64,000 nucleotides of DNA, from positions 1-64,000 of the forward strand of contig JAUXVI010000023.1 of NCBI GenBank assembly GCA_030680575.1, written 5' to 3'. Below are positions 9,733-20,140 of this stretch, in pieces. How positions within the stretch are numbered: position 1 is the stretch's first letter; each line of letters starts with the position of its first letter. The position numbers and the translations under genes were made by a program. The notes under the pieces were generated by a model. It was not told the DNA's origin. It saw only the letters and a list, made by a program, of their open reading frames with translations, and did not search any database. Source of the stretch: Hylemonella sp. (GTDB lineage: Bacteria > Pseudomonadota > Gammaproteobacteria > Burkholderiales > Burkholderiaceae_C).

Positions 9733-10677
9733 GTGGAAAACTCCGCATGGACACACACCACCGTCTTGTTGAACGAAGCCGTCGAAGCCTTATTCAACAA
9801 GCCGGCCGCGCAGGCGGACGGGCCGGACCCGGCCGATGGCACCTATGTCGACGCCACCTTCGGCCGCGGCGGGCACTCGCGCCTCATCCTGTCCAGGCTG
9901 TCGCCCCAAGGGCGGCTGATCGCCTTCGACAAGGACCCGATGGCCATTGCCGAAGCGCAGCGCATCACCGACCCGCGTTTTGCCATTCGCCACCAGGGTT
10001 TTCGTCATCTGGACGAATTGCCGCCGGCCAGCGCGACGGGCGTCCTCATGGATCTGGGGGTGAGCTCGCCGCAGATCGACAACCCCGAGCGGGGGTTCAG
10101 TTTTCGATTCGAAGGGCCGCTGGACATGCGCATGGACACCACGCGCGGTCAGAGTGTGGCGCAGTGGCTGGCGACGGCCGAAACCAAGCAGATCGCGGAG
10201 GTGATACGTGACTACGGTGAAGAACGGTTTGCTGGCCAAATTGCAAAGGCGATTGTTGCTCGCCGACAAGAGCGGGGCCCAATTTCAACCACCACTGAAC
10301 TGGCCCAGCTCGTGGCTGACACGGTCAAAACCCGCGAGCCGGGCCAGAACCCTGCAACGCGCACATTTCAGGCTCTTCGGATTTTCATCAACGCCGAGCT
10401 TGAAGAGTTGCAAGCGGCGTTAGAGGCGAGCCTGGATGTCCTGCAACCCGGGGGAAGGCTGGTGGTGATCAGTTTCCATTCGCTGGAAGATCGCATTGTC
10501 AAGCAGTTCATCGCGCAGCATTCGCGTGAGGTGTTCGATCGTCGGGCACCCTTTGCGGCGCCCAAGCCGATGAAGCTCCTCGCGCTGGACCGGATCAAGC
10601 CGAGCGGCGCTGAAGTGGCGGGTAACCCGCGCGCGCGCAGCGCCATCATGCGCGTGGCCATGAGGACGGCCGTATGA
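9733..10677 (+). CDS. rsmH: 16S rRNA (cytosine-N4) methyltransferase RsmH
   Basis: Methylates N4 of C1402 in 16S rRNA (E. coli numbering). The protein is 314 aa from GTG 9733, preceded by GAAGG (9722-9726). The in-frame TTG at 9727 sits right against that site and is unlikely. Motifs: [13 protein letters not shown] at the N-terminus, SAM-binding [28 protein letters not shown], and C-terminal [14 protein letters not shown], all typical. It overlaps ftsL by 4 bp (ATGA). Confidence 0.97.
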   Translation: MENSAWTHTTVLLNEAVEALFNKPAAQADGPDPADGTYVDATFGRGGHSRLILSRLSPQGRLIAFDKDPMAIAEAQRITDPRFAIRHQGFRHLDELPPASATGVLMDLGVSSPQIDNPERGFSFRFEGPLDMRMDTTRGQSVAQWLATAETKQIAEVIRDYGEERFAGQIAKAIVARRQERGPISTTTELAQLVADTVKTREPGQNPATRTFQALRIFINAELEELQAALEASLDVLQPGGRLVVISFHSLEDRIVKQFIAQHSREVFDRRAPFAAPKPMKLLALDRIKPSGAEVAGNPRARSAIMRVAMRTAV

Positions 10678-11009
10678 CGCGGCTGAACATCGTCCTGCTA
10701 TTGGCTGTGCTGGCCAGTGCCTTGTACCTGGTGAATGTGCAGTACGAGTCGCGCCGCCTGTACACGGAAATCGACCGCGCCAAGCTGGATGCGCGCCGGA
10801 TCGAGACCGAGCGCGAGCAGTTGCAGATCGACAAGCGGGGCCAGGCCACGCCGCTGCGGGTGGACAAGCTGGCACGTGAGCAACTGCACATGCGTGTCAC
10901 AACGCCGGCCATCACGCACTACGTGACCTATACGGCTGGGTCGGGGACGGCGACGGAGCAGGCAGAGACCGCCAGCAAACAACCGCAAGCCAAGGGGCGC
11001 GTGCAATGA
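10674..11009 (+). CDS. ftsL: Cell division protein FtsL
   Basis: Small bitopic divisome protein forming the FtsQLB complex, which activates FtsWI. The protein is 111 aa: a short cytoplasmic start, one membrane segment at about 3-22 ([24 protein letters not shown]), then a periplasmic coiled coil ([20 protein letters not shown]). The ATG overlaps the rsmH stop and its own stop overlaps the ftsI start, so translation is probably coupled. Confidence 0.93.
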   Translation: MTRLNIVLLLAVLASALYLVNVQYESRRLYTEIDRAKLDARRIETEREQLQIDKRGQATPLRVDKLAREQLHMRVTTPAITHYVTYTAGSGTATEQAETASKQPQAKGRVQ

Positions 11010-12751
11010 GCCGCAGCATCCTCTATACCTCCAGCCCGCTCCTGGCCAGCCGCACGCCGGTGTGGCGCAGCAAGTTCATCGTGGCAGCACTGGCTTTGGG
11101 CTTTGGCGGGCTGGCGGCGCGCGCCGCCTATGTGCAGGTCGTGGGCAACGATTTCTTTCAGCGCCAGGGTGAGGTGCGCTTTGCGCGCACGCTGGAACTG
11201 CCGGCCCATCGTGGCCGCATCATGGATCGCAATGGCCTGCTGCTTGCCTCCAATGTCGTGGCGCCCAGCATCTGGGCGATCCCTGAGGACGTGGAGAGTG
11301 ATGACGCCGAGGTCAAAGCCAAGTTGCGCCAGTTGGCGCAGCTGCTGGGGGTGCCGCTTACCGAGCTGAACAAGAAGCTGGACGACGAAGACAAGACCTT
11401 CGTCTGGCTCAAACGTCAGGTGGACGAGCCGGTGGCGCAGCAAATTGCGGCCCTCAACATCAAGGGCATCTACCAGCGCAAGGAATACAAGCGCAAATAC
11501 CCGGAAGGCGAGGCGGCGGCGCATGTGGTCGGCTTTGCCAACGTGGAGAACCATGGCCAGGAGGGCGTGGAACTGGCATTCGACAAGTCGCTTGCCGGAC
11601 GCCCTGGCTCGCGTCGTGTCATCAAGGATCGGCTTGGCCGGGTGGTGGAGGACGTGGGTGAGCAGGTGCCGCCGGTCGACGGCCGCGACATCCAGTTGTC
11701 GATTGACAGCAAGGTGCAGTTCTTCGCCTACCAGAAGCTCAAGGCTGCCGTGCTGGAGAACAAGGCCAAGGCCGGCAGCGTGGTGGTGCTCGACTCCGTG
11801 ACCGGCGAGGTGTTGGCGCTGGCCAACTACCCGAGTTATGTGCCGGACAAGCGGCAGAACCTCACCGGCGCCCAGTTGCGCAACATCGCATTGACCGACG
11901 TGTTCGAGCCGGGCTCGACGATGAAACCGTTTACCATCGGCCTAGCGTTGGAAACCGGACGCGTCAAACCGAGTACCCAGATCCAGACCGCTCCCGGCAA
12001 GATCCAGATCACCGGCTCGACCATCTCCGACTCCCATCCGCATGGGGTGCTGACGGTGGAGGAGGTGATCCAGAAATCGAGCAACGTCGGCACGGTCAAG
12101 CTGGCCATGCAGATGCAGCCGCGCGAGATGTGGGAAATCTTTTCGGCTGCGGGTTTCGGTCAGAAGCCGCAGCTCAGTTTCCCGGGTGTGGTTTCGGGCC
12201 GGCTGCGGCCCTACAAATCGTGGCGGCCGATCGAACAGGCCACCATGTCTTACGGTTATGGCCTGTCGGCCTCGCTGTTCCAGATGGCGCGTTCTTACAC
12301 CGTGTTTGCGCATGATGGCCAGATCATTCCGGCCACCATGCTCAAGAGCAATGAGCCGGTGGTGGGTGTCCAAGTGCTGTCGTCACAGACGGCAGCTCAG
12401 GTCCGCAAAATGCTGCAGATGGCCGCAGGCCCAGGAGGCACTGGGCAGAAGGCGCAGACCATCGGTTATTCGGTAGGCGGCAAGTCGGGTACCGCGCACA
12501 AGCAGATCGGGCGCAGTTATGCCAGCAACAAGTACCGGGCCTGGTTCACCGGCATGGCGCCGATCGACAAGCCGCGCATCATCGTGGCAGTGATGATCGA
12601 CGAGCCGAGTGCCGGCCAGTACTACGGCGGCGCCGTGGCGGCACCGGTGTTCAGCGAAGTGGTGCAGCAGACCCTTCGCATGATGGGCGTGCAGCCCGAC
12701 ATGGCGGTCAAACCGCAGATCGTGGCGCAGGCAGTGGAGGAGAGCTTCTGA
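11006..12751 (+). CDS. ftsI: Peptidoglycan DD-transpeptidase FtsI (PBP3)
   Basis: Septal class B penicillin-binding protein that crosslinks peptidoglycan together with FtsW. The protein is 581 aa. It has an N-terminal membrane anchor near residues 24-45 and a pedestal domain (AHRGRIMDRNGLLLASN). The transpeptidase domain carries the nucleophile motif S304-T-M-K307, S358-S-N360, and the K493-S-G-T triad. It overlaps ftsL by 4 bp and murE by 1 bp. Confidence 0.97.
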   Translation: MSRSILYTSSPLLASRTPVWRSKFIVAALALGFGGLAARAAYVQVVGNDFFQRQGEVRFARTLELPAHRGRIMDRNGLLLASNVVAPSIWAIPEDVESDDAEVKAKLRQLAQLLGVPLTELNKKLDDEDKTFVWLKRQVDEPVAQQIAALNIKGIYQRKEYKRKYPEGEAAAHVVGFANVENHGQEGVELAFDKSLAGRPGSRRVIKDRLGRVVEDVGEQVPPVDGRDIQLSIDSKVQFFAYQKLKAAVLENKAKAGSVVVLDSVTGEVLALANYPSYVPDKRQNLTGAQLRNIALTDVFEPGSTMKPFTIGLALETGRVKPSTQIQTAPGKIQITGSTISDSHPHGVLTVEEVIQKSSNVGTVKLAMQMQPREMWEIFSAAGFGQKPQLSFPGVVSGRLRPYKSWRPIEQATMSYGYGLSASLFQMARSYTVFAHDGQIIPATMLKSNEPVVGVQVLSSQTAAQVRKMLQMAAGPGGTGQKAQTIGYSVGGKSGTAHKQIGRSYASNKYRAWFTGMAPIDKPRIIVAVMIDEPSAGQYYGGAVAAPVFSEVVQQTLRMMGVQPDMAVKPQIVAQAVEESF

Positions 12752-14265
12752 TGATCGAGCTCCAGACACCTGCCCAGGCGGCCCAGTGGCTGCGCACTCA
12801 TGTGCGGGGCACGCTCCAGACGGACAGTCGCAAGGTGCGTGCCGCTGATGGTTTCATCGCCTGGCCGGGTGCTGCCGTTGATGGTCGTCAGTACGTGGCT
12901 GGCGCCTTGGCGCAAGGGGCGGCCGCCTGTCTGGTAGAGCAAGCTGGCGTGGGTGCTTACTCGTTCGAGGGCGAGCGTGTGGCGGTCTATGCCGGCCTCA
13001 AGGCCGCCAGTGGTCCGATTGCTGCGGCCTACTATGAGCAGCCTTCGCAGCAACTGGATGTGCTCGCGGTGACGGGTACCAATGGCAAGACGTCCATCAC
13101 ATGGTGGCTGGCGCAGGCATTGTCGGCATTGCAGCCGGCCCAGCCCTGCGGTCTGGTCGGTACGCTGGGCATCGGCCACGCGCCACGCGCCGGAATGGCG
13201 GATGAGGTGGTCAGCACCGGTCTGACGACACCTGACCCGGTGCTGCTGCAGCAGACTTTTCGGCGTTTTGTCGATGAAGGGCTCAGCGCCTGCGCTATCG
13301 AGGCCTCGTCCATTGGCATTGCAGAGCGACGCCTGGACGGCACGCAGATCCGCACCGCTGTATTCACCAACTTTACGCAGGACCATCTCGACTACCACGG
13401 CAGCATGGATGCCTACTGGCAGGCCAAGGCGGCGCTGTTCGACTGGCCGGGCCTGCGCGCCGCCGTGGTCAACATTGATGACGAAAAAGGCGCCGAGCTG
13501 GCTGGGCAATTGGCGCAACGGCCGCTCAATCTGTGGACCGTCTCGTGCCGGGAGCCGGCGCGATTGAGTGCGCGCGACGTTCGTTTCGACGGCCTGGGCC
13601 TGCGTTTCACCGTCTGCGAAGGCGACGTATGCCTTGATCTGTTCACGCAGGTGATTGGCCACTACAACGTGAGCAACTTGCTGGGGGTGATTGCCGCCAT
13701 GCGTACGCTGGGTGTGCCGTTGACGGCGGCCGTGGCGGCTTGCCGCGCGCTGCACCCGGTGCCCGGCCGCATGGCGTGCCAGGGTGGGGGCGATCAGCCC
13801 TTGGTCGTGGTGGACTACGCCCACACCCCCGATGCGCTGGCACAGGTGCTGCTGGCGTTGCGGCCGCTGGCCGAGCAGCGTGGTGGTCAGCTCTGGTGTG
13901 TCTTTGGTTGCGGTGGTGACCGTGATCCGCTCAAGCGCCCCCTCATGGGTGCTGTGGCCGCTCAGCACGCCGACCAGGTGGTGCTGACGAGTGACAACCC
14001 GCGGCGTGAAAAGCCCGAAGCCATCATCAGTCAGATCCTGCTGGGGCTCGAAGGGCACAGCGCCGTGAGCGTGCAAAGTGACCGCGCACAAGCCATTGCC
14101 GAGACTTTGCGGCAGGCGGCCGCACGCGATGTGGTGCTGGTGGCCGGCAAGGGACATGAGGAGTACCAGGAAACGGCCGGTCAGCGTCTGCCGTTTTCCG
14201 ACCGGACCGAAGTGCAGCGCGCCTTGCAGGCACGTGCTGCGGTGATCGAGGGGGTGAACCCATGA
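12751..14265 (+). CDS. murE: UDP-MurNAc-L-Ala-D-Glu:meso-DAP ligase MurE
   Basis: Adds the third stem-peptide residue in the cytoplasm. The protein is 504 aa. The ATP-binding TGTNGKTS is at about 107-114. The DNPR motif at about 415-418 (TSDNPRREKPE) is the known signature for meso-diaminopimelate rather than lysine. HPVPGRM and VVDYAHTPDAL are also typical. This implies DAP-type peptidoglycan, in agreement with mpl later in the window. Confidence 0.97.
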   Translation: MIELQTPAQAAQWLRTHVRGTLQTDSRKVRAADGFIAWPGAAVDGRQYVAGALAQGAAACLVEQAGVGAYSFEGERVAVYAGLKAASGPIAAAYYEQPSQQLDVLAVTGTNGKTSITWWLAQALSALQPAQPCGLVGTLGIGHAPRAGMADEVVSTGLTTPDPVLLQQTFRRFVDEGLSACAIEASSIGIAERRLDGTQIRTAVFTNFTQDHLDYHGSMDAYWQAKAALFDWPGLRAAVVNIDDEKGAELAGQLAQRPLNLWTVSCREPARLSARDVRFDGLGLRFTVCEGDVCLDLFTQVIGHYNVSNLLGVIAAMRTLGVPLTAAVAACRALHPVPGRMACQGGGDQPLVVVDYAHTPDALAQVLLALRPLAEQRGGQLWCVFGCGGDRDPLKRPLMGAVAAQHADQVVLTSDNPRREKPEAIISQILLGLEGHSAVSVQSDRAQAIAETLRQAAARDVVLVAGKGHEEYQETAGQRLPFSDRTEVQRALQARAAVIEGVNP

Positions 14266-15689
14266 ACGGCATGATGACCCTGCAACAGGCGGCGCAGTGG
14301 ATCGACGGCGCGCAACGGGTGGGCGACGGCACGGTGGTGCTGCAGCGCGTGCATACCGACACCCGCACCTTGCAGCCGGGTGATCTGTTCGTGGCACTCA
14401 AGGGTGAGCGTTTCGATGCCAATGGGTTCCTTGCCGAAGCACGGGCCAAGGGCGCTGTGGCAGCGATCTGTGATGACGAAATGGCTTTGCGCACGGCCGG
14501 GTTGCCCGGCCTGGTCGTGAAAGACAGCAAGCTGGCGCTGGGGCAACTGGCCGCCGGCTGGCGTGCCCAGTTCAAGTTGCCGCTGATCGCCGTGACCGGC
14601 AGCAACGGCAAGACCACAGTGACGCAGATGCTGGCGTCCATCCTGCGCGCTTATCGACCGCAGACCATGCTGGCCACCGAAGGCAATCTCAACAATGAAA
14701 TCGGTGTGCCGTTGACCGTGTTGCGTCTGCATGCCGGTCATGACGTGGCGGTGGTCGAGCTGGGCATGAACCATCCGGGCGAAATCGCGGTGCTGGCCGC
14801 CATCGCGCAGCCGACGGTGGCCCTGGTGAACAACGCACAGCGTGAGCACCAGGAGTTCATGGCCACCATTGAAGCGGTGGCGCGTGAAAACGGGGCCGTG
14901 ATCGAGGCCCTCGGCACCAGCGGCACCGCCGTCTTTCCGCTCGATGATGCCTACAGCGCGCTGTGGCGCGACCTGTCAGGAGCGCGGCCGCAGTTGACTT
15001 TTGCCATCACGCCCGATGCACGGGCGGCGGACGTCACCTGCGCTGCGCCGCCATGGACGGGCCGCGCCTGGCAGGTCGAGGCGCACACGCCGGCGGGATC
15101 GCTGGCTTACGCCTTGCATGTGGCGGGCTTGCACAACGTCAAGAATTCCCTGGCGGCGGTTGCCTGTGCACTGGCCGCTGGCGCACCGCTGGCTGACATT
15201 GCACGCGGCTTGGAGACGTTTGAGCCGGTCAAAGGCCGCTCCCGCGCGCTGGCGCTTGAATGGGCTGGCCGCCAACTCACCGTGGTGGACGACAGCTACA
15301 ACGCCAACCCGGACTCCGTGCGCGCCGCCATTGATGTGCTGGCCGGTTTGCCTGGCCCGCGCCTGCTGGTGCTGGGCGACATGGGCGAGGTCGGCAACGA
15401 GGGGCCGCGCTTCCATGCCGAGGTGGGTGCCTATGCGCGCGAACAGGGCATCGAGATGCTCTTCGCCCTGGGCGAGCAGGCTGCGGTGTCGGTACAGCAT
15501 TTCTCGCAGCCGTCAGCCCGGGGCTGTCATTTCACGGACATCGAGACGCTGAACACGGCCGTGCTCAGCACCTTGCCAGGCCTGAGCAGTGTGCTGGTCA
15601 AAGGCTCGCGTTTCATGCGCATGGAGCGCGTGGTGCAGGCCATCACAGCGAGCGCGCAACAAAACAAGGAAGAAACCCATGCTGCTTAG
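14262..15689 (+). CDS. murF: UDP-MurNAc-tripeptide:D-Ala-D-Ala ligase MurF
   Basis: Adds the D-Ala-D-Ala dipeptide to the nucleotide precursor. The protein is 475 aa. It has an N-terminal uridine-binding domain ([21 protein letters not shown]), ATP-binding [10 protein letters not shown] at about 112-121, and [17 protein letters not shown] in the C-terminal part. The ATG at 14262 overlaps the murE stop by 4 bp. A second ATG at 14271 is a possible alternative. It overlaps mraY by 11 bp. Confidence 0.96.
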   Translation: MNGMMTLQQAAQWIDGAQRVGDGTVVLQRVHTDTRTLQPGDLFVALKGERFDANGFLAEARAKGAVAAICDDEMALRTAGLPGLVVKDSKLALGQLAAGWRAQFKLPLIAVTGSNGKTTVTQMLASILRAYRPQTMLATEGNLNNEIGVPLTVLRLHAGHDVAVVELGMNHPGEIAVLAAIAQPTVALVNNAQREHQEFMATIEAVARENGAVIEALGTSGTAVFPLDDAYSALWRDLSGARPQLTFAITPDARAADVTCAAPPWTGRAWQVEAHTPAGSLAYALHVAGLHNVKNSLAAVACALAAGAPLADIARGLETFEPVKGRSRALALEWAGRQLTVVDDSYNANPDSVRAAIDVLAGLPGPRLLVLGDMGEVGNEGPRFHAEVGAYAREQGIEMLFALGEQAAVSVQHFSQPSARGCHFTDIETLNTAVLSTLPGLSSVLVKGSRFMRMERVVQAITASAQQNKEETHAA

Positions 15690-16857
15690 CCTGGCCCAGT
15701 GGCTGCAAACCCTGTCCCCCGAATTCGGGTTTTTCCGGGTTTTTCAGTACCTGACATTCCGCGCCGTCATGGCCGCGCTGACCGCACTGCTGATTGGGCT
15801 GCTGGCCGGCCCCTACGTGATTCGCCGTCTGACGGAACTCAAGATCGGCCAGCCGGTCCGTGGTTACGGCATGGAGACGCACTTGGCCAAGAGCGGCACC
15901 CCGACCATGGGCGGCGTGCTGATCCTGCTGTCGATCGCCGTCTCCACGCTGCTGTGGTTCGACCTCTCCAACCGCTTCGTCTGGATCGTGCTGCTGGTCA
16001 CCCTCGGCTTTGGTGCCATCGGCTGGGTCGATGACTGGCGTAAGGTGGTCAACAAGGACCCGGAGGGCATGCGTTCACGCGAGAAGTATTTCTGGCAGTC
16101 GCTGATCGGCCTGGTGGCTGCGCTCTATCTGGTGTTCAGCATTTCCGAAAGCAGCAACCTGCGGGTGCTGGAGCTCTTCATCACCTGGGTGCGCTCCGGT
16201 TTCGACGTCAACCTGCCGCCCAAGGCCGGCCTGTTGTTGCCCTTCATCAAGGAAGTGAGCTACCCGCTGGGGGTGTTCGGCTTTGTCATCATGACCTACC
16301 TCGTCATCGTTGGCGCCAGCAATGCCGTGAACCTGACCGATGGCCTGGACGGCTTGGCCATCATGCCGGTGGTCATGGTCGGCTCGGCGCTGGGGGTGTT
16401 TGCCTACGTCACCGGCAGTGCGGTGTATTCGAAATACCTGTTCTTCCCGCACATCCCGGGCTCAGGCGAGTTGATGATTTTTTGTGCTGCCATGGCCGGT
16501 GCCGGCCTGGCCTTCCTCTGGTTCAACGCCCATCCGGCGCAGGTGTTCATGGGCGACGTCGGGGCACTGGCGCTGGGTGGTGCCTTGGGCACGATCGCTG
16601 TCATCGTGCGGCAGGAGATCGTGTTGGCGATCATGGGCGGCATCTTTGTGGTGGAAGCCCTGTCGGTGATGTTGCAAGTCACGTACTTCAAGTACACGAA
16701 GAGGAAATACGGTGAGGGCCGGCGCATCCTGAAGATGGCGCCCTTGCACCATCATTTTGAAAAGAGCGGCTGGAAGGAGACCCAGGTGGTGGTGCGCTTC
16801 TGGATCATCACCATGCTGCTGTGCCTGATCGGCCTGTCGACCCTGAAACTACGATGA
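15679..16857 (+). CDS. mraY: Phospho-MurNAc-pentapeptide transferase MraY
   Basis: Integral membrane enzyme making lipid I from UDP-MurNAc-pentapeptide and undecaprenyl phosphate. The protein is 392 aa from ATG 15679 ([16 protein letters not shown]), with AAGGAAGA just upstream inside murF. About ten hydrophobic segments are seen. Hallmarks: [20 protein letters not shown] (Asp pair), [32 protein letters not shown], and [11 protein letters not shown] near the C-terminus. It is somewhat longer than E. coli MraY (360 aa). Confidence 0.97.
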   Translation: MLLSLAQWLQTLSPEFGFFRVFQYLTFRAVMAALTALLIGLLAGPYVIRRLTELKIGQPVRGYGMETHLAKSGTPTMGGVLILLSIAVSTLLWFDLSNRFVWIVLLVTLGFGAIGWVDDWRKVVNKDPEGMRSREKYFWQSLIGLVAALYLVFSISESSNLRVLELFITWVRSGFDVNLPPKAGLLLPFIKEVSYPLGVFGFVIMTYLVIVGASNAVNLTDGLDGLAIMPVVMVGSALGVFAYVTGSAVYSKYLFFPHIPGSGELMIFCAAMAGAGLAFLWFNAHPAQVFMGDVGALALGGALGTIAVIVRQEIVLAIMGGIFVVEALSVMLQVTYFKYTKRKYGEGRRILKMAPLHHHFEKSGWKETQVVVRFWIITMLLCLIGLSTLKLR

Positions 16858-18803
16858 ATCCGAACGAGCCGCTCAACCCCGGTGATGTGCCTGCACAGCC
16901 TCAGGAGGAGGTGACGCCGGTGCACGTGCCAGAGCTGGAGACTGATGTGCCTGAGGCTGAGGCTGAGGCTGAGGCTGAGGCTGAGGCTGAATTGTCTGCG
17001 TCAGCATTGCCTACGGAGCCTGTGCCGCAACCTTGCGCGACAGAAGCGATCCCGACACCCGTTGATACGGCCGCCAGCACGAAAGCGGCACGACCGCTGC
17101 CAGAAACTCTCACCGCCGCACGCGATGCAGCTGCTTTTGTGGCGCAACTGTTCGCCGAGGTGAGTGCGCCCGAGCCCGCAGCTCCGACCACGCCGGTGGC
17201 GGATGTGCAACAGCCCTCGGAAGAAAGCACGCTGAGCGAGGACGAAGAAACGCCGGCGATCACCGAACCCGCTGGCGAGGTGGTGGCGTTGCCGCTGCAG
17301 GACCAGCCGGTGCTCATTCTCGGGCTGGGGGCGTCGGGGCTGGCCATGGCCCGCTGGTGTGTGCGCCTGGGCGCGCGCGTCACGGTGGCGGACACCCGTG
17401 AGGCACCGCCGCAACTGGCGACCTTGCGCAGTGAGCTGCCTGAGGTGGCCTTCCGCAGCGGCGCTTTCGAGGCCGGGTTGATCGAAGGCCGTGACTTCCG
17501 TGCCGTCTTCAAGAGCCCGGGACTGTCGCCCGCTGTGGTGGCACCGGTCTGGCAGGCGGCGCAGGCCATCGGCCTGTGGGTGGGCGGTGAGCTTGACCTG
17601 TTCGCACGTGCCCTGCGCGATCTGCAGGCCGAGCGCGACTATGCCCCCAAGGTGCTGGCGATCACAGGCACCAACGGCAAGACGACCACGACCTCGCTCA
17701 CCGGTCAGCTGGTGGCCCATGCGGGCAAGAGCGTGGCGGTGGCGGGCAATATCGGCCCCAACTTGCTGGACGTGCTGGCCCAGCAGATCGATGCGGGCAC
17801 GCTGCCCGAGGTCTGGGTGCTGGAGCTGTCGAGCTTCCAGCTCGATGGCGTGCAGGGTTTCGAACCCACGGCGGCCGTGGTGCTGAACCTGACGCAGGAT
17901 CACCTGGACTGGCACGGCAGCATGGAGGCCTATGGTGTCGCCAAGGCGCGCATCTTTGGCGAACGTGGTCTGCTGGTGCTCAACCGCGATGACCCCGCGG
18001 TGATGGCCATGCTGCCCGAGCCGGTGCGTGTCAAGCTGCAGAAGCCACAGTGGCGTGACTACGTGAGCTTTGGCGCGGACATGCCCCAGCGCCCGGGTGA
18101 CTTCGGCATCGAGATCGTCAACGGCATGGCCTGGCTGGTACGTGCCATGGAAGCCGATGAAACGCAGAAGCGCAAGCGTGGCGAAGAGGTGGAGCTGTTC
18201 ATCCAGCGTCTGATGCCGGCCGATGCCTTGCGCATCCGCGGGCGCCATAACGCCACCAATGCCCTGGCTGCTCTGGCCATGGCCCAGGCGGCGGGTTGCA
18301 GTCTGGCCAGCATGCTCTACGGCTTGCGCGAATACCGCGGTGAGCCGCACCGCGTGGAACCGGTCACGATCGTGAACGAGGTTGAATATTTTGACGACAG
18401 CAAGGGCACCAATGTCGGTGCCACCGTGGCCGCCCTGACCGGGCTGGGTGCGGAACGAAAAATCGTCGCCATTCTGGGCGGCGACGGCAAGGGGCAGGAT
18501 TTTGCGCCGCTGGCCGCTCCGGTGGCGCGTTATGCGCGCGCGGTGGTGCTGATCGGACGCGATGGACCGGTGATTCATGCCGCACTTGAGCATAGCGGCG
18601 TGCCCCTGGTGAATGCCGAATCCATGGTGCAAGCGGTGCAGTTGGCCAGTCAACTGGCGCACGCAGGCGATGCGGTGCTGATGTCGCCGGCCTGCGCCAG
18701 CTTCGACATGTTTGACAACTACGAGCACCGCGCCCGCGTTTTCGTCGAAGCGGTGCGGGCCTTGGCCCAGGACGCTGGGGTGGCTGAGGGAGGGATGGCA
18801 TGA
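16854..18803 (+). CDS. murD: UDP-MurNAc-L-Ala:D-Glu ligase MurD with long N-terminal extension
   Basis: Adds D-glutamate to UDP-MurNAc-L-Ala. The protein is 649 aa against about 440 for typical MurD. The enzyme core starts near residue 150 ([17 protein letters not shown]) and has ATP-binding TGTNGKTTT at about 271-279, [13 protein letters not shown] and [11 protein letters not shown]. Residues 1-150 are an acidic, Pro/Ala-rich, probably disordered extension containing a run of Glu-Ala repeats encoded by six GAGGCT units. The ATG 16854 overlaps the mraY stop, which supports the long form; no better start lies near the core. An insertion near 400-455 ([16 protein letters not shown]...) is also present. 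It overlaps ftsW by 4 bp. Confidence 0.94.
   Translation: MNPNEPLNPGDVPAQPQEEVTPVHVPELETDVPEAEAEAEAEAEAELSASALPTEPVPQPCATEAIPTPVDTAASTKAARPLPETLTAARDAAAFVAQLFAEVSAPEPAAPTTPVADVQQPSEESTLSEDEETPAITEPAGEVVALPLQDQPVLILGLGASGLAMARWCVRLGARVTVADTREAPPQLATLRSELPEVAFRSGAFEAGLIEGRDFRAVFKSPGLSPAVVAPVWQAAQAIGLWVGGELDLFARALRDLQAERDYAPKVLAITGTNGKTTTTSLTGQLVAHAGKSVAVAGNIGPNLLDVLAQQIDAGTLPEVWVLELSSFQLDGVQGFEPTAAVVLNLTQDHLDWHGSMEAYGVAKARIFGERGLLVLNRDDPAVMAMLPEPVRVKLQKPQWRDYVSFGADMPQRPGDFGIEIVNGMAWLVRAMEADETQKRKRGEEVELFIQRLMPADALRIRGRHNATNALAALAMAQAAGCSLASMLYGLREYRGEPHRVEPVTIVNEVEYFDDSKGTNVGATVAALTGLGAERKIVAILGGDGKGQDFAPLAAPVARYARAVVLIGRDGPVIHAALEHSGVPLVNAESMVQAVQLASQLAHAGDAVLMSPACASFDMFDNYEHRARVFVEAVRALAQDAGVAEGGMA
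16953..16988 (+). repeat. Hexanucleotide tandem repeat (GAGGCT)6 in murD
   Basis: Six perfect GAGGCT copies encode alternating Glu-Ala in the N-terminal extension of MurD. The unit is a multiple of three, so slippage would change the length of the extension but not the frame. Confidence 0.95.
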
Positions 18804-20053
18804 CCTCTCTGGCACAGCGCTTCACCGGTTGGCTCTGCGGCATGGCACGCCCGGGCACCGATGCGCTGCCGGTTCGTCTGGGTGGCATGCGTGGCGGCGC
18901 GGGCAGTGCGCCGGTCCGCATGGCTGGTTTCGACCAGGCGCTGGTCTGGGTCTGCGTGGCCTTGCTGGTCTGGGGCCTGGTGATGGTGTATTCGGCCTCG
19001 ATCGCCATGCCGGACAACCCGAAATTTGCGCGTTACGCCCACACGCATTTTCTGACCCGGCACATGCTGTCGCTGGTAGTCGCTTTTCTGGCTGCCTTGA
19101 TCGCCTTCCAGGTGCCGGTGGAGACTTGGGAAAAAGTGGCGCCCTGGCTGTTCGTCATCTCGCTGGTGCTGCTGATTGCGGTGCTGATCCCGGGCATTGG
19201 CAAGGGCGTCAACGGTGCCCGGCGCTGGATTGCGCTGGGTGTCATGAACTTCCAACCCTCAGAACTGGCCAAATTCGCGGTGTTGCTTTACGCGGCGGAC
19301 TACATGGTGCGCAAGATGGACGTGAAGGAGCGTTTCTTCCGCGCCGTGCTGCCGATGGGTGTGGCGGTGGCGGTGGTCGGCCTGTTGCTGCTGGCCGAGC
19401 CCGACATGGGCGCCTTCATGGTGATTGCGGTCATTGCCATGGGCATCCTCTTCCTGGGTGGCGTCAATGCCCGCATGTTCTTCCTGATTGCTGCCGTGCT
19501 GGTGGTGGCCTTCAGCATGATGATCGCCTTCAGCGAATGGCGGCGCGAGCGCATCTTTGCCTATCTCAACCCGTGGGATGAAAAGCACACGCTGGGCAAG
19601 GGCTACCAGTTGTCGCACTCGCTGATTGCCATTGGCCGTGGCGAGATCTTCGGTGTCGGCCTGGGGGGCAGTGTGGAAAAACTGCACTGGCTGCCGGAGG
19701 CGCACACCGACTTCCTGCTGGCCGTCATTGGCGAGGAGTTCGGTCTGATTGGTGTGCTTGCCGTGATCGGCCTGTTCCTCTGGATGACGCGCCGCATCAT
19801 GCACATCGGCCGCCAGGCCATCGCGCTGGACCGTGTCTTCGCCGGGCTGGTGGCACAGGGGGTGGGTGTCTGGATCGGCTTTCAGGCCTTCATCAACATG
19901 GGGGTGAACCTCGGTGCCTTGCCGACCAAGGGCCTGACGCTGCCGCTGATGAGCTACGGCGGCTCGGCCATCCTGATGAACTTGGTGGCCATCGCCGTGG
20001 TGCTGCGGATTGATTATGAAAACAGACAACTCATGCACGGAGGTCGTGTATGA
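18800..20053 (+). CDS. ftsW: Septal peptidoglycan glycosyltransferase FtsW
   Basis: SEDS-family lipid II polymerase working with FtsI at the septum. The protein is 417 aa with about ten membrane segments. The first 45 residues form a Gly/Arg-rich cytoplasmic tail ([15 protein letters not shown]). Hallmarks: [50 protein letters not shown], and [13 protein letters not shown]. The start ATGA overlaps the murD stop. The C-terminus (LMHGGRV) and stop lie in a hairpin and in a duplicated module at the murG junction. Confidence 0.96.
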   Translation: MTSLAQRFTGWLCGMARPGTDALPVRLGGMRGGAGSAPVRMAGFDQALVWVCVALLVWGLVMVYSASIAMPDNPKFARYAHTHFLTRHMLSLVVAFLAALIAFQVPVETWEKVAPWLFVISLVLLIAVLIPGIGKGVNGARRWIALGVMNFQPSELAKFAVLLYAADYMVRKMDVKERFFRAVLPMGVAVAVVGLLLLAEPDMGAFMVIAVIAMGILFLGGVNARMFFLIAAVLVVAFSMMIAFSEWRRERIFAYLNPWDEKHTLGKGYQLSHSLIAIGRGEIFGVGLGGSVEKLHWLPEAHTDFLLAVIGEEFGLIGVLAVIGLFLWMTRRIMHIGRQAIALDRVFAGLVAQGVGVWIGFQAFINMGVNLGALPTKGLTLPLMSYGGSAILMNLVAIAVVLRIDYENRQLMHGGRV

Positions 20054-20064
20054 GTTGTCTGTTT
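20020..20064. repeat. Perfect 15-bp hairpin at the ftsW-murG junction
   Basis: AAACAGACAACTCAT (20020-20034) pairs exactly with ATGAGTTGTCTGTTT (20050-20064) across a 15-nt loop. The loop carries a GGAGG ribosome-binding sequence (20039-20043). The ftsW stop and the ATG at 20050 lie in the 3' arm, so folding could hide a start codon. A second hairpin, CATGGCGC-GGTGT-GCGCCATG, lies at 20094-20114. Confidence 0.85.
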
Positions 20065-20140
20065 CACCAAAACCGGCACGGCGCGCAGCGCAGCATGGCG
20101 CGGTGTGCGCCATGGCTCATGCACGGAGGCCGTGTATGAG
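20030..20140 (+). repeat. Duplicated 25-bp coupling module (copies 86 bp apart)
   Basis: Copy 1 (20030-20054) and copy 2 (20116-20140) differ at one base (T20044 against C20130). Each holds CTCATGCACGGAGG, then CGTGTATGAG: a ribosome-binding site followed by an ATGA stop/start overlap. Copy 1 ends ftsW; copy 2 starts murG. Confidence 0.9.
20050..20139 (+). CDS. 29-codon ORF bridging ftsW and murG
   Basis: Starts at ATG 20050, which overlaps the ftsW stop (ATGA), and ends with TGA 20137-20139, which overlaps the murG ATG. It has GGAGG 7 nt upstream. The product begins [13 protein letters not shown] and ends LMHGGRV, the same last seven residues as FtsW, because both ends lie in the duplicated module. 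It probably has no function as a peptide but may pass ribosomes from ftsW to murG. Translation is inferred only. Confidence 0.5.
   Translation: MSCLFHQNRHGAQRSMARCAPWLMHGGRV

Noticed and set aside
16953-16988. Phase-variable frameshift switch in murD
   Set aside because: The unit is six bases, so copy-number change keeps the frame; only the extension length could vary.
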